Source of the DNA: an uncultured Alphaproteobacteria bacterium
GTDB lineage: Bacteria > Pseudomonadota > Alphaproteobacteria > Caulobacterales > Hyphomonadaceae
Direction: 5' to 3'
Length of the DNA stretch: 64,000 nt
NCBI GenBank assembly: GCA_903842595.1
Contig: CAIMMO010000230.1
Location: forward strand, 1 to 64,000
Each line of letters opens with the position of its first letter. Positions within the stretch are counted from its first letter, which is position 1. The position numbers were made by a program, and so were the translations under genes. This document shows, one piece after another, positions 19,944-29,696 of the stretch. A model generated the notes under the pieces. That model worked only from the letters and a program-made list of their open reading frames with translations. It was not told the DNA's origin and searched no databases.

Positions 19944-20129
19944 GTGGCGATGACCACCGCCTATCCTGCGCCGCCGAACAAGCCTGATGAAGAGTCCTGC
20001 TGTCATCGCGGGTGCTGTCCGTGCATATTCGACTACTACTGGGACGCGCTAGCGCGATGGGAAGAAACCGTGCGCGCCATGGGGGCTGAGCCTGAGGTGG
20101 TGCTGGCGGCGATGGGCCGGCAACGCTGA
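19944..20129 (+). CDS. Small oxidoreductase-like domain protein (Cys-rich)
   Basis: A 61-aa protein fitting the oxidoreductase-like N-terminal family (PF09791): a Pro-rich start, then CCHRGCCPCIFDYYWDAL, where the spacing of Cys and aromatic residues matches the family pattern CCGxGCxxCV(W/F)xxY. It may bind metal or take part in redox chemistry; no function is established to my knowledge. The start is GTG at 19944 or ATG at 19950. Confidence 0.72.
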   Translation: MAMTTAYPAPPNKPDEESCCHRGCCPCIFDYYWDALARWEETVRAMGAEPEVVLAAMGRQR

Positions 20130-20213
20130 CGGGCGTGTGCTTCCAATTGCCCGAGGAACCGGGCAACTTGGCATCCATTTCATTTGCGGGGCCGGGCTCT
20201 GTGGAGGCGCGTC

Positions 20214-21569
20214 ATGACGTTACGCAGTATTCTCGTTCGTTCGTCCGGCGGCCTCGCCTTTGCCCTGTCGGCCTGCGCGGGGCAGGCGGACAATCCTGTG
20301 TCCGTAGGCATTGGGGTCAATCCGCAGCTTGAGGCGCCGAAGACGTCGCTCTTTCCGGCAGTGAAGCTTGCCGAAGCCAGGCAGTGGGCTCCGGGGCAGA
20401 TGCCCACGCCCGCAGCCGGGCTGAAGGTGACAGCATTCGCGACCGCGCTGGATCACCCGCGCTGGCTTCATGTGCTGCCAAATGGCGATGTTCTCGTCGC
20501 GGAGACGAATGCGCCGGAACGTCCTGAATCGGGCCAGGGCATCATTGGCTATTTCCAGACAGAGGCCATGAAGAAGGCTGGAGCCGTGACCCGGACGGCA
20601 AACCGGATCTCCCTGCTGCGCGACGCCGATGGCGATGGGGTCGCTGAGACGAGAACGGCTTTCCTGACAGGTCTCAACTCGCCCTTCGGCATGGCGCTGG
20701 CTGGTGGTCGCCTCTACGTCGCGAACAGCGATGCTGTCGTGAGTGTGCCCTATACGGAGGGCGTGACGCAGGCTTTGGGTGCGCCGAAGCAACTGACGGG
20801 TCTGCCGGCTGGTCCGTTGAATCATCACTGGACCAAGGCGCTCATTGCATCGAAGGACGGCGCCAGACTCTATGCGACGGTCGGTTCTAACTCCAACATC
20901 GCCGAGAACGGCATCGAGAAGGAAGAGGGCCGCGCGGCGATCTGGGAGATCGATGTTGCAAGCGGGACGAAGCGTCAGTTCGCAACCGGCCTGCGCAACC
21001 CGAACGGCATGGACTGGGAGCCTTTCTCAGGCGCGCTGTGGACGGCAGTGAACGAGCGCGACGAACTCGGCCACAACCTCGTGCCTGACTACATGACGTC
21101 GGTGAAGGATGGCGCGTTCTATGGCTGGCCCTGGAGCTATTTTGGCCAGACAGCCGACATGCGCGTGAAGCCGGAGCGGCCGGACATGGTGGCCAAGGCG
21201 ATCGCACCGGACTATGCGCTCGGCGCCCACACGGCGTCGCTCGGGCTCACCTTTGCCGATGGCGCAAAGCTGGGCGAACAGTTCGCAAACGGCGCCTTCA
21301 TCGGCCAGCACGGCTCGTGGAATCGTGACCCGTTCTCAGGCTACAAGGTGATCTTCGTTCCCTTCTCGAACGGCAAGCCGATGGGCCAGCCGATCGACGT
21401 GCTGACAGGTTTCATCGACGAAGGCAGACAGATCGCCTTCGGGCGCCCGGTGGGCGTCGAGATCGGCAAGGATGGCGCGCTGCTTGTGGCGGACGATGTC
21501 GGCAATACGGTCTGGCGCGTCGCGGCGGTCGGCTTGAATCCGCCAGCTGATCTGGCTGCGACGAAGTAG
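20214..21569 (+). CDS. Sorbosone dehydrogenase-like lipoprotein
   Basis: A 451-aa beta-propeller protein of the glucose/sorbosone dehydrogenase family, normally PQQ-dependent and periplasmic. The signal ends in a lipobox-like FALSAC with Cys21, so it is probably a lipoprotein. Typical blades include LDHPRWLHVLPNGDVLVAET near residue 80, LRNPNGMDWEPFSGALWTAVNERDELG and NRDPFSGYKVIFVPF. The start at 20214 follows GGAGG by 7 bases. The substrate and PQQ binding cannot be confirmed from sequence alone. It converges with the photolyase gene, with a 1-base gap. Confidence 0.86.
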   Translation: MTLRSILVRSSGGLAFALSACAGQADNPVSVGIGVNPQLEAPKTSLFPAVKLAEARQWAPGQMPTPAAGLKVTAFATALDHPRWLHVLPNGDVLVAETNAPERPESGQGIIGYFQTEAMKKAGAVTRTANRISLLRDADGDGVAETRTAFLTGLNSPFGMALAGGRLYVANSDAVVSVPYTEGVTQALGAPKQLTGLPAGPLNHHWTKALIASKDGARLYATVGSNSNIAENGIEKEEGRAAIWEIDVASGTKRQFATGLRNPNGMDWEPFSGALWTAVNERDELGHNLVPDYMTSVKDGAFYGWPWSYFGQTADMRVKPERPDMVAKAIAPDYALGAHTASLGLTFADGAKLGEQFANGAFIGQHGSWNRDPFSGYKVIFVPFSNGKPMGQPIDVLTGFIDEGRQIAFGRPVGVEIGKDGALLVADDVGNTVWRVAAVGLNPPADLAATK

Positions 21570-21570
21570 T

Positions 21571-23121
21571 TCAGCCTTCCGAATTCCAGGCGGCAGTCTC
21601 TCGCTCGAGTTCCAGCAGGAAGCGCATGGCGCTGTTGCGGATCGCGAGCTGGCGATCACTATCCAGTTTCGACCATGCACGGGCCACTTGTGACGTGCGC
21701 GGGTTGCCGAGCAGCAGCGCCTCGTTGCGCGCCACAAAATCCCAGTAGAGATAGTTGAACGGGCATGCATCCGCGCCGGTCTTCTCGCTGACCTTGTAGC
21801 GACAATCCTTGCAGTAGTCCGACATGCGGTTGATGTAGGCGCCTCCCGCCGCATAAGGCTTGGAGCCGAGCAGGCCGCCGTCAGCAAACAGGCTCATGCC
21901 GATCGTATTGGGCGCCTCGACCCATTCGTACGCGTCCAGATAGACAGCGAGATACCATTCGTGAACCTGATGCGGATCGATACCCGCGATCAGCGCAAAA
22001 TTTCCAGTGATCATCAGCCGCTGGATGTGATGGGCGTAGGCATGCTGGATCGTCTGCCCAATCGCCTGGCCGAGACAGCGCATGTCGGTCTCGCCGGTCC
22101 AGTAGAAGGACGGCAGCGCGCGTGTGGCGTTGAGTGCGTTACGCCTGAGATAGTCCAGGCCTTCGCGCCAGTAGACGCCGCGCACATACTCACGCCAGCC
22201 GATGATCTGGCGGATGAAGCCCTCAACTGCGTTCAGCGGCGCGCGTCCGGCGCGATACTCAAGTTCGGCGCGGCGGCAGAGGTCCAGCGGATCGAGCAGA
22301 CCCACATTGAGGCACGGTGACAGTATCGAGTGGTAGAGAAACGGCTCGTCGGCGAGCATCGCGTCCTGGTAGTCGCCAAAGCGCGGAAGTGCTTCGGCGA
22401 GAAACGCGTCCCGCGCCTGTTCCGCCTCGGCGCGTGTGACTGGATATGCGAAGCCGTCGAGTACTCCAAAGCCATGCGGAAATCGGCGGGCGACAAGATT
22501 GATGACTGACTGCGTGTCGGCTGAGGGGGCAAAGGCCGACGGGCGGCGCATGAAGAGATCGCGCGATGCCGGTTTGCGGTTGTCGGCATCGAAATTCCAT
22601 CGGCCGCCCTCGGGCTGATCGCCATCCATGAGCAGGTCCGTGCGGCGGCGCATCTCGCGATAGAAGTACTCCATTCGGAGCTGCTTGCGGTCTGCCGCCC
22701 AGCGCTCGAAGTCAGCGCTGGCGCAGATGAAGCGGTCATCCTCGAATAGATCGACAGTAAGGCCTGTGTCGCCTGCCCAGCTGCGCTGCAGGGCGACGAC
22801 GCGGTGTTCGCCAGCGAGTGTCGCGGCGATGCGCGTCGGTCTGTGGCGCGCGACGGCGCGTTGAAGCTCGCCGGACAAGCTGCCGGTGTTGCCAGGGTCA
22901 TCGAGCTTCACATAGTCGACCATGAAGCCAAGCCCGCGCAGTTCATCGGCGAAGGCCCGCATGGCGGCAAGAACAAAGACGATCTTCTTCCGATGGTGCG
23001 GAACATAAGTCGTCTCGTCCGCAACCTCAGCCATCAGGACAACGTCATCCGAGGCGGCCCCACGCAGGGCGGAGAGACTGGGGGTGAGCTGGTCGCCAAG
23101 GACGAAGCGCAGACTGGACAT
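21571..23121 (-). CDS. phrB: FeS-cluster bacterial photolyase (PhrB-like)
   Basis: A 516-aa member of the prokaryotic cryptochrome/photolyase-related (FeS-BCP) group that repairs UV photoproducts, (6-4) lesions in characterised members. The N terminus has RFVLGDQLTPSLSAL and HHRKKIVFVLAAM, and the FAD region has HHIQRLMITGNFALI. Four Cys that would ligate a 4Fe-4S cluster are visible: one in DMRCLGQAIGQ and three in YCKDCRYKVSEKTGADACPF. A HEPN-like hypothetical gene lies 60 bases upstream on the same strand. Confidence 0.93.
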   Translation of the reverse strand: MSSLRFVLGDQLTPSLSALRGAASDDVVLMAEVADETTYVPHHRKKIVFVLAAMRAFADELRGLGFMVDYVKLDDPGNTGSLSGELQRAVARHRPTRIAATLAGEHRVVALQRSWAGDTGLTVDLFEDDRFICASADFERWAADRKQLRMEYFYREMRRRTDLLMDGDQPEGGRWNFDADNRKPASRDLFMRRPSAFAPSADTQSVINLVARRFPHGFGVLDGFAYPVTRAEAEQARDAFLAEALPRFGDYQDAMLADEPFLYHSILSPCLNVGLLDPLDLCRRAELEYRAGRAPLNAVEGFIRQIIGWREYVRGVYWREGLDYLRRNALNATRALPSFYWTGETDMRCLGQAIGQTIQHAYAHHIQRLMITGNFALIAGIDPHQVHEWYLAVYLDAYEWVEAPNTIGMSLFADGGLLGSKPYAAGGAYINRMSDYCKDCRYKVSEKTGADACPFNYLYWDFVARNEALLLGNPRTSQVARAWSKLDSDRQLAIRNSAMRFLLELERETAAWNSEG

Positions 23122-23180
23122 GACGGCTATACGCGCGGGGATACGAGTTGGACGTGCGGCCAGGACGACTGTCGTAACGG

Positions 23181-23825
23181 CTATGCGTCGCTGCCGGGGT
23201 CGATGTCCGGATAGCTGCGCATGGCATCTTCAATCACATCGAGCGCGGCCGCAACACGTTCGCGGTGGCGCGGGCCAGCGTGACGAAGGTAGATTGGCTG
23301 GATGACAGCAAGATGGCGGACCACATCACACGCGATCAGGACCAGTGGCGGAATCTCGCGCAGGTCGATCTTCCAGCCCTCCTCGCTGAAATGCAGGAAG
23401 GTGTTGCGCAGATCGACGAGGTCATCGAACGCCTCGCTAACCTTGCGGTTGAGCGGAAGCTGATAGGGCGGGCGAAGAAAACAGGGGTCGCCGGCGCGAC
23501 GCAGCAACTCAAGAGGTGAGACGATACGCGGCTCGCGTATGGCGAAAGGCTCGGGGCCACGGCGTCCGTTCGTCGTCCAGCGTTTCACCTCCCGTGCGTC
23601 GGTGCGTGTCATCGCCTTGGTGCCGAATTCGTCGCCATGATCGAGCGCGCAGAGACATGCGTTCTGGACCGCCAGCGTCATCGCAATTATCAACCAGCGC
23701 CAGGCGCCGTGGTCCTCACTGGCCTGGCCGGCTTGTTGCGCGGCAAACTCTATGCACCCCAGCAGTTCCTGCGGCTGGCTGGTCTGGAAGAGGTAGGGTG
23801 GGGACGGCTCGCCTGGACCTGACAT
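23181..23825 (-). CDS. Hypothetical protein with HEPN-like RNxxxH motif
   Basis: About 214 aa with no family I recognise. A hydrophobic helix near WRWLIIAMTLAVQNACLCAL and the stretch DLVDLRNTFLHFSEEGW resemble HEPN-fold proteins, in which R-x(4-6)-H is the ribonuclease motif (Arg and His about 5 apart). The frame extends to an ATG at 23846; the ATG at 23825 is also plausible. It reads toward the photolyase gene 60 bases downstream and may be cotranscribed. Catalytic activity is only an inference from the motif. Confidence 0.6.
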   Translation of the reverse strand: MSGPGEPSPPYLFQTSQPQELLGCIEFAAQQAGQASEDHGAWRWLIIAMTLAVQNACLCALDHGDEFGTKAMTRTDAREVKRWTTNGRRGPEPFAIREPRIVSPLELLRRAGDPCFLRPPYQLPLNRKVSEAFDDLVDLRNTFLHFSEEGWKIDLREIPPLVLIACDVVRHLAVIQPIYLRHAGPRHRERVAAALDVIEDAMRSYPDIDPGSDA

Positions 23826-23846
23826 GCCCGGCAGGCTAGCGCGCAC

Positions 23847-24517
23847 CGGCGCGCCCGCCTAGACAGGGCCAATGATCTGCCGAGCGCTGCTCGTCCTGTT
23901 CGCTTTCCAGGCCCCCGCTTGAGTGCCCAGGCGACCATCCCGGCCAAGCACGCCAATGATGAACGCGCGATGGGGCGATCATCTGCCGGTGCAGGCTGTC
24001 GCCAGCGGGCCGTATAGCCCGGGTGCTGCCGCCTGCGCCAACGAGGTTTGCGAGCAGATGTCAAAGCTCGATGCAGACGTCGGCCTCATGCCTCGCTCCG
24101 GGGCGCCCTGCGACAGGCATCCCGGGGGCTCGCGCCAGGGGCCTCCTCGCGGGATTTGGTCAGCCTGAGCGTTTGCTTCTGAGCATGTGCGCTAACAGGC
24201 CCATGACATCCTCTTTGACAACCCATAAAGGGGGGAGGGGAACGATGAGCGAACCGGATCCGTCATTACGCGCGGGAAGTGGCGAACCGAAGCCAGCGTT
24301 GGCGCAGAGCTCGCCAGCATGGCAATGGGTCTTGCCTTCGGGTCGACGGCGAAGTCACGAGGGTATGGCCACAGCAGGCGAAAAGCCATTCCTTCGTCGC
24401 GTTTAAGCCTGGGTGGGGAAGCTGGCGTCGTTCTGGGATAACCTGCCCTGTGGCGTCCGCCTTGAAACGGATGCATGCCAGGCCGCGACGTATGAAAGGC
24501 GTGGGAGTGATCACGTG
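23847..24517. other. Unassigned intergenic region
   Basis: About 670 bases without a recognisable gene. Short open frames occur on both strands (for example a 53-codon plus-strand frame at 24245-24406 behind a GGGGGGAGGGG run), but their Trp/Arg/Pro-rich translations do not look like real proteins. The promoter of the S41 protease gene should lie at the right end. I saw no terminator or clear repeat. Confidence 0.4.
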
Positions 24518-26161
24518 ATGCAGAAAGTTTCAGTTCGTCTACTGGCCGGCTCTCTGGCGGCGCTGTTGCTTGCTGGATGCGGCGGCGGTGGGGGAAGTTC
24601 CAGCGGAGCGGGGACGCCTCCTCCAGGGGCCAGCGGCCCGACGTGGACGGCAAACGTCTTCCAGCCCGCCAGTACATTCAAGAATTTCTGCGCAACCGTG
24701 CGCACCGGCGTTGATGCGCGAGGTACACCCTTCCCCGACAAGGCCGGAACACTGCTTGAGGAACTGTTCTGGCTGCGATCATGGACGCAGGAAACCTATC
24801 TCTGGAATACGGAGGTCACAGACCAGAACCCTGCCTCCTTCACTGATCGCGTCGCGTATTTCAATACGCTCAAGACACCCGCGACAACGGCTTCGGGCAA
24901 GCCGAAGGACCAGTTCCATTTTTCGCAGTCGACCGCCGACTATCTGGCGCAGGTCACATCCGCGCCTGCAGCCAGCTATGGCGCGGAGATCCGGGTGTTT
25001 GCCGCATCGCCTCCGCGGGACGTGCGTATCCTCTTCACGACCGAGGGCACGCCAGCCACGGAACTTCTCGCAGGAACCGCGAAGCTCAGTCGCGGCGCCC
25101 GCATCCTCGCGGCGGACGGGGTCGACGTGGTGAACGGCGGCACGTCCCAGGCGCAGCTCGACACAATCAACAATGCGATCTTCCCGAAAAGTCCAAACGA
25201 GACGCACACCCTGCTGGTTCAGTATCCTGGCGGCGCCCAACGCACCGTGACGCTGACTTCGGCGAACCTGGTCGCGGATCCGGTCAACCGGACTGCCGTG
25301 TTGCCCACGGCAAGCGGAAATGTCGGCTACGTGCTGCTCAACACATTCAGCCCGTTCAGTTCAGAAAAGGCGATCGTGGACGCGATCGCAGCGATGAAGG
25401 CTCAGTCGGTAACCGATCTTGTGCTCGACCTTCGCTACAATGGCGGCGGGCTGCTCGCGGTTGCCTCGCAGCTCAGCTACCTGGTCGCCGGTCCCGCCAA
25501 GACGTCTGGCCGCATCTTCGAACGCCTGCAGTTCAATGCTGCTGCAGGCGCAGCCAATCCCGTAACGGGCGGGACGAACACGCCAACACCATTCTACACC
25601 ACCGGGCTCGGGTTCACTGTTACCAACGGCGTTGCGCTTCAGCCGCTGAGTCTGCCGCGTGTCTTCGTGCTCACAACCAGCAGGACCTGCAGCGCCAGCG
25701 AGGCCGTCATCAACGGCTTGCGCGGGGTCAATGTCGATGTTGTGCTGATCGGCGGGACGACGTGCGGCAAGCCCTACGGGTTTTATCCGGCTGACAATTG
25801 CGGCCAGACTTACTTTTCGGTCCAGTTCAAGGGTGTCAATGACAAGGGCTTTGGCGATTATGCGGATGGTTTTGCCGCCGCAGACGCCAGCTCGGCTTTT
25901 CCCGTCAAGATCCCGGGTTGCTCTGTCGCCGACGACTTCGACAGCGAACTTGGCGTGGCAAGCGAAGGGATGCTGGCCGCAGCGCTGGCATATCGCGCCA
26001 GCGGAACGTGTCCGGCGCCCTCGGGTGTTGGCCTGGCTCCGGCATCCACGGTCAGGACCGGGGAGAACGCCATAGCGACCTCCGCCCTGCCGCTTGCCGT
26101 CGAGATCCTCCGCAACAACCGCGATATGAGCGCGCCCCCGAGCCGGACGCCGGCGCCATGA
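24518..26161 (+). CDS. S41-family peptidase lipoprotein
   Basis: A 547-aa exported protease of the C-terminal-processing (S41) family. The lipobox LLLAGC with Cys21 is followed by a Gly/Ser linker. A PDZ-like domain (about 170-260) precedes the catalytic domain, which has LVLDLRYNGGGLL, the nucleophile region TSRTCSASEAVINGL and the general-base region GGTTCGKPYGF with its Lys. The Ser-Lys dyad therefore appears intact. The ATG at 24518 follows GGGAG, with an adjacent GTG at 24515. It overlaps the next lipoprotein gene by four bases. Confidence 0.87.
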   Translation: MQKVSVRLLAGSLAALLLAGCGGGGGSSSGAGTPPPGASGPTWTANVFQPASTFKNFCATVRTGVDARGTPFPDKAGTLLEELFWLRSWTQETYLWNTEVTDQNPASFTDRVAYFNTLKTPATTASGKPKDQFHFSQSTADYLAQVTSAPAASYGAEIRVFAASPPRDVRILFTTEGTPATELLAGTAKLSRGARILAADGVDVVNGGTSQAQLDTINNAIFPKSPNETHTLLVQYPGGAQRTVTLTSANLVADPVNRTAVLPTASGNVGYVLLNTFSPFSSEKAIVDAIAAMKAQSVTDLVLDLRYNGGGLLAVASQLSYLVAGPAKTSGRIFERLQFNAAAGAANPVTGGTNTPTPFYTTGLGFTVTNGVALQPLSLPRVFVLTTSRTCSASEAVINGLRGVNVDVVLIGGTTCGKPYGFYPADNCGQTYFSVQFKGVNDKGFGDYADGFAAADASSAFPVKIPGCSVADDFDSELGVASEGMLAAALAYRASGTCPAPSGVGLAPASTVRTGENAIATSALPLAVEILRNNRDMSAPPSRTPAP

Positions 26162-26514
26162 GCCGCGGTCGCATCCTCTCTGCGGCGACCGGCGCGATCA
26201 TTCTCGCGGGTTGCCATTCACTTGGCGGGCCGGCGCCGGCTCTCCTCACCAGCAATGACGCTGCGGCAATGGCTCGCCTTGAGGCGGCGCTCGCCGACGC
26301 CATGGGGCAGGCCCATGTCGTGCTTGGACCGGGGGATCCGACGCAATCGCCGAATGTATCCGTGCTGCCGCAGCCCCCCGGGCCGCTCGAGGATCGCAGT
26401 CTTGTCCTGCCGACGCGGTTCCGGCTGGAGATCGAATGGGGGCGATGCTTTGTCGTCCGAGAAGATGGCGGGGTACGCAAGCGGATCGAGGGAGTGGGCT
26501 GCAGGCCTGCCTAG
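26158..26514 (+). CDS. Small hypothetical lipoprotein
   Basis: A 118-aa protein with a signal peptide ending in the lipobox IILAGC (Cys19). The mature part has LLTSNDAAAMARLEAALADAMG, then a Pro-rich stretch, and two further Cys near WGRCFVV and GVGCRP that could form a disulfide. I recognise no family. Its ATG overlaps the stop of the S41 protease (ATGA), so the two are translationally coupled and may act together in the envelope. Confidence 0.75.
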   Translation: MSRGRILSAATGAIILAGCHSLGGPAPALLTSNDAAAMARLEAALADAMGQAHVVLGPGDPTQSPNVSVLPQPPGPLEDRSLVLPTRFRLEIEWGRCFVVREDGGVRKRIEGVGCRPA

Positions 26515-26591
26515 CCTTCCCCCCCGGTTCGGATGTATGGGCTGCGTCCAGTTCTATCTGCTTCGGGCCTTGAACCCGCTGGAGACGCGTA

Positions 26592-27860
26592 ATGACCACC
26601 CTGATCGGGCCTCGCCCTGGCACGCCCGCGCCCGTCGAAGTCGACCTTCCTGTCGCCGACGGGCTTTGTGATTTCTCGAAACTCAGCGCCGTGGATCTGT
26701 CGGGCGCCGACCTCGACCTGTTTCCCGCAGACCCGCGGCCGCGGGGTGACATTCGCGTCGTGGCGGCCATGTCGGGCGGGGTTGATTCGTCCGTCGTTGC
26801 GGCGCTCCTGAAGTATGCCGGCTACGACGTCGTCGGCGTGACGCTGCAGCTCTATGATCACGGCGCGGCGCTGAAGAAGCAGGGCGCGTGCTGCGCCGGG
26901 CAGGATATCCACGACGCGCGCCGTGTCGCGGAAGCCCTCGGCATTCCGCACTACGTCCTCGATTACGAAAGCCGCTTCCGTGAGCAGGTCATGGAAGACT
27001 TTGCGGACACATACCTCAAGGGTTCGACGCCGATTCCCTGCGTTCGCTGCAACCAGACCGTGAAGTTCTCTGACCTGCTTGCGACGGCGCGCGATCTTGG
27101 CGCCGACGCGATGGCGACGGGTCACTACATCCGGCGCACCGTCGGCGGTGATGGACATGCGGAGCTGTCGCGTGCGGCGGATCCGGATCGCGACCAGAGC
27201 TACTTCCTGTTCGCGACGACGCGCGATCAGCTCGACTTCCTGCGCTTCCCGCTTGGCGGCATGAAGAAGCCTGACGTGCGGCGCGCGGCTTCGGCGCTAG
27301 GGCTGCAGGTCGCAGCAAAGCCCGACAGTCAGGACATCTGTTTCGTGCCGGCCGGCAAGTATGCGGACATCGTTCAGAAGCTTCGCCCGGGAGCGTCGGC
27401 CCCGGGCGATATCGTGCACATGGATGGTCGCTTGATGGGTCAGCATGAAGGGGTTATCCGCTACACGATCGGGCAACGTCGCGGGCTTGGCGTTGCGACG
27501 GGCGAGCCTCTGTTCGTGGTGAAGATCGATGCACCGAACCGGCGCGTGATCGTCGGGCCGCGTGAGGCGCTGCTGACGTCTGCGCTGGCGATCGGCGAGA
27601 GCAACTGGCTGGGCGAAGGCTCTCTGACTGATGCCTGCGCGAACGGCATGCCTGCGCTGGCGAGGGTGCGGTCGACGCGGGCGCCGGTGCCGGGGCGCAT
27701 GGCGCTTGTGGACGGACTGCCGGGATTTCTGTTCGAAACGCCGGAAGAAGGCGTGGCGCCCGGCCAGGCCTGCGTGCTGTACGCGGCGCCGGATGGACGG
27801 CACGTGCTGGGCGGCGGGTTTATCGCGAGGAGCGTGAGCGCCGGTGGTTTGGACGGCTAA
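26592..27860 (+). CDS. mnmA: tRNA-specific 2-thiouridylase MnmA
   Basis: A 422-aa enzyme that thiolates U34 of Lys, Glu and Gln tRNAs. The ATP-PPi loop SGGVDSS lies at residues 61-67. The active-site Cys are in VRCNQTVKF (Cys153) and QDICFVP (Cys250). A C-terminal beta-barrel follows [17 protein letters not shown]. It has about 50 extra N-terminal residues compared with E. coli MnmA, common in alphaproteobacteria. It stands alone, 78 bases after the small lipoprotein gene. Confidence 0.96.
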   Translation: MTTLIGPRPGTPAPVEVDLPVADGLCDFSKLSAVDLSGADLDLFPADPRPRGDIRVVAAMSGGVDSSVVAALLKYAGYDVVGVTLQLYDHGAALKKQGACCAGQDIHDARRVAEALGIPHYVLDYESRFREQVMEDFADTYLKGSTPIPCVRCNQTVKFSDLLATARDLGADAMATGHYIRRTVGGDGHAELSRAADPDRDQSYFLFATTRDQLDFLRFPLGGMKKPDVRRAASALGLQVAAKPDSQDICFVPAGKYADIVQKLRPGASAPGDIVHMDGRLMGQHEGVIRYTIGQRRGLGVATGEPLFVVKIDAPNRRVIVGPREALLTSALAIGESNWLGEGSLTDACANGMPALARVRSTRAPVPGRMALVDGLPGFLFETPEEGVAPGQACVLYAAPDGRHVLGGGFIARSVSAGGLDG

Positions 27861-27980
27861 TGCCTTGCACCGGCGCGCAAGTGCGTTTCGCAGGCAACTT
27901 GCCCAAAACTTCTGCAAAGTCGCAGTTGATCTCAAGCTGACGCGCTGGTCTTGTTGGTCGGACCGGACAGGGGGATGCGC

Positions 27981-28808
27981 ATGCACCTGCGTGTTGATCG
28001 GATAGAGTCAGACAACGAGTCGACACTCGGCAGGTTATATGTCGACGGAAGGTTTCAGTGCTGGACGCTGGAAGACCAGTACCGCACCGGCCCGAAGGTA
28101 AAGGGCGAGACCCGGATTCCGGCGGGCGCTTATCAGGTGCGCTTTCGCGCTGAAGGTGGGTTTCATGCGCAGTATGCGGAGACCTATGGCGCCAAATTCG
28201 GGCCGGACTGGCACAAGGGCATGCTGCACGTCACCAATGTGCCAGGCTTCGACTACATTCTCATCCATGTCGGAAACAGTCATGACGATACGGCCGGATG
28301 CCTTCTCGTCGGAAATCAGCATTCTAGGGTGAACGGCTACCACTACATCGGCAGCAGCCGACCTGCGTATGACGCGCTTTATCCACTCGTTCGGCAGGCG
28401 TTGTTGGCCGGGGAAGAGGTGGTGATCGAGTATCGTGACCTCGATCCTGCCACAGCGCCGGTGACAACCGATCCGGTAATCACGTCCGATACGCCGCCCA
28501 AACCGGCGGCGCCGAAGCCAGTGGAGCAGACGGAACACAAGGAAGGCCGCACCGGGGTTGTCGCGGGGACGGCCGGCGCCGCCGGGGCCGCGGTGGTCGC
28601 GGTGGGAGCAGCCGAAGTTCTGAACGACAGCGGCTCGGCGGGATCGACCGCCGCACCCGATGCTGCGACGACGCCAGGCGCTGATCTTTTGTCGAGGCTC
28701 ACGGACCCTGACAATCTGACGAAGCTTGTCCTGATAGGGCTTGGCGTTGTGGTAATCGTCTGCGCGATCTACTTCGTGGTCCGTCGGGTGCGCGCGCGAA
28801 AGGGCTGA
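27981..28808 (+). CDS. DUF5675 protein with C-terminal membrane anchor
   Basis: About 275 aa. The N-terminal 140 residues match the DUF5675 fold (LYVDGRFQCWTLED, then TRIPAGAYQVRF, then ILIHVGNSHDDTAGCLLVG), a domain with conserved His/Asp/Cys residues reminiscent of an NlpC- or lipocalin-like active site but of unknown function. A Pro/Ala-rich linker leads to one transmembrane helix (KLVLIGLGVVVIVCAIYFVV) and a short Arg/Lys tail. Start ATG at 27981 follows AGGGGG; 27975 is an alternative. Confidence 0.8.
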   Translation: MHLRVDRIESDNESTLGRLYVDGRFQCWTLEDQYRTGPKVKGETRIPAGAYQVRFRAEGGFHAQYAETYGAKFGPDWHKGMLHVTNVPGFDYILIHVGNSHDDTAGCLLVGNQHSRVNGYHYIGSSRPAYDALYPLVRQALLAGEEVVIEYRDLDPATAPVTTDPVITSDTPPKPAAPKPVEQTEHKEGRTGVVAGTAGAAGAAVVAVGAAEVLNDSGSAGSTAAPDAATTPGADLLSRLTDPDNLTKLVLIGLGVVVIVCAIYFVVRRVRARKG

Positions 28809-28831
28809 GCGACCCGCTACCTGGCCCGTAC

Positions 28832-29626
28832 TCAATCGCCCGTGAATTTCGGATTGCGACCTTCGAGGAATGAGGCAACGCCCTCTGAATAGTCGTCCGA
28901 CTGCTGCATCAGTGCGAAGGCTTCCAGGTCGCGGTGGGCGGTCGCCTGGGACAGGGCCAGGGCGGCGATGTTCACATCGCGCTTGACCATCTTGAGCGCG
29001 GTGGGCGGCAGGGCGGCTGCGGCGTTTGCGAATTCCAGGGCGCGGGCAAGCGCGTGGCCATCTTCCGCGATGGCGTCGGCAAGCCCCCAGTTGAGGGCGG
29101 TGTCGGCATCGATCTTTTCGCACAGGGCTGCGATCCGCTTGGCGCGGGCCGGGCCGACAAGGGCGGAGATGCGCGGAATCGAGCCCCAGCTCATGTTCAT
29201 CCCCCGCGCGACTTCCGGCACGTACATCCGTGCGGACTTCGCCATCACCCGCAGGTCGCACGACACGGCGAGGGCCGCACCGCCGCCCACGCACCATCCC
29301 TCGATGGCCATGATGGTGATGGCGTCGATCTTCTCCCAGGCCTCGCACATCTCTGGGCCAGCGCGCAGCGCTATGCGCCGCGCTGCGAGACCCTGGTGCT
29401 GCTGGCTCGCGCGCGCAGGATCCTTGAGGTCGGCTCCGAGTGAGAAGTTGCATGCGTTGCCGGCAAGGATGACCGCGGATATGTCGGGACAGGCGTAGAA
29501 ACGGCGGGCGGTGTCTGTCAGCTGGTGGAGAGCTTCCACCGAAAGGGCGTTGGCCTTGTCGCCGCGATCGAAACGCACCGTTGCGATCCGACCCGTGGTT
29601 TCCACTGTAACAAAGCTCTTGGCCAA
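28832..29626 (-). CDS. Enoyl-CoA hydratase/isomerase family protein
   Basis: A 264-aa crotonase-fold enzyme acting on acyl-CoA thioesters. It has the CoA/oxyanion segment VILAGNACNFSLGADLKD and the second oxyanion loop IEGWCVGGGAALAVSCDLRV. The first catalytic Glu site of hydratases is not obvious; MNMSWGSIPRI stands in the region of the second, so it may be an isomerase or another crotonase. The start is TTG at 29626 with GGGAG 8 bases upstream. It lies next to a thiolase, which suggests beta-oxidation-like chemistry. Confidence 0.85.
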   Translation of the reverse strand: MAKSFVTVETTGRIATVRFDRGDKANALSVEALHQLTDTARRFYACPDISAVILAGNACNFSLGADLKDPARASQQHQGLAARRIALRAGPEMCEAWEKIDAITIMAIEGWCVGGGAALAVSCDLRVMAKSARMYVPEVARGMNMSWGSIPRISALVGPARAKRIAALCEKIDADTALNWGLADAIAEDGHALARALEFANAAAALPPTALKMVKRDVNIAALALSQATAHRDLEAFALMQQSDDYSEGVASFLEGRNPKFTGD

Positions 29627-29696
29627 GATGCATACTCCCGAGAGGAGCGGGATTATGGGACGGCGCATAGCTGACGTCCATGCGACTGAACAAAAG

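Noticed and set aside
24192..24677. 161-codon minus-strand frame
   Set aside because: It overlaps the signal peptide of the S41 protease in antisense and shows no plausible protein features.
28035..29693. 552-codon minus-strand frame
   Set aside because: It overlaps the DUF5675 gene in antisense and the enoyl-CoA hydratase gene in another frame, both better supported.
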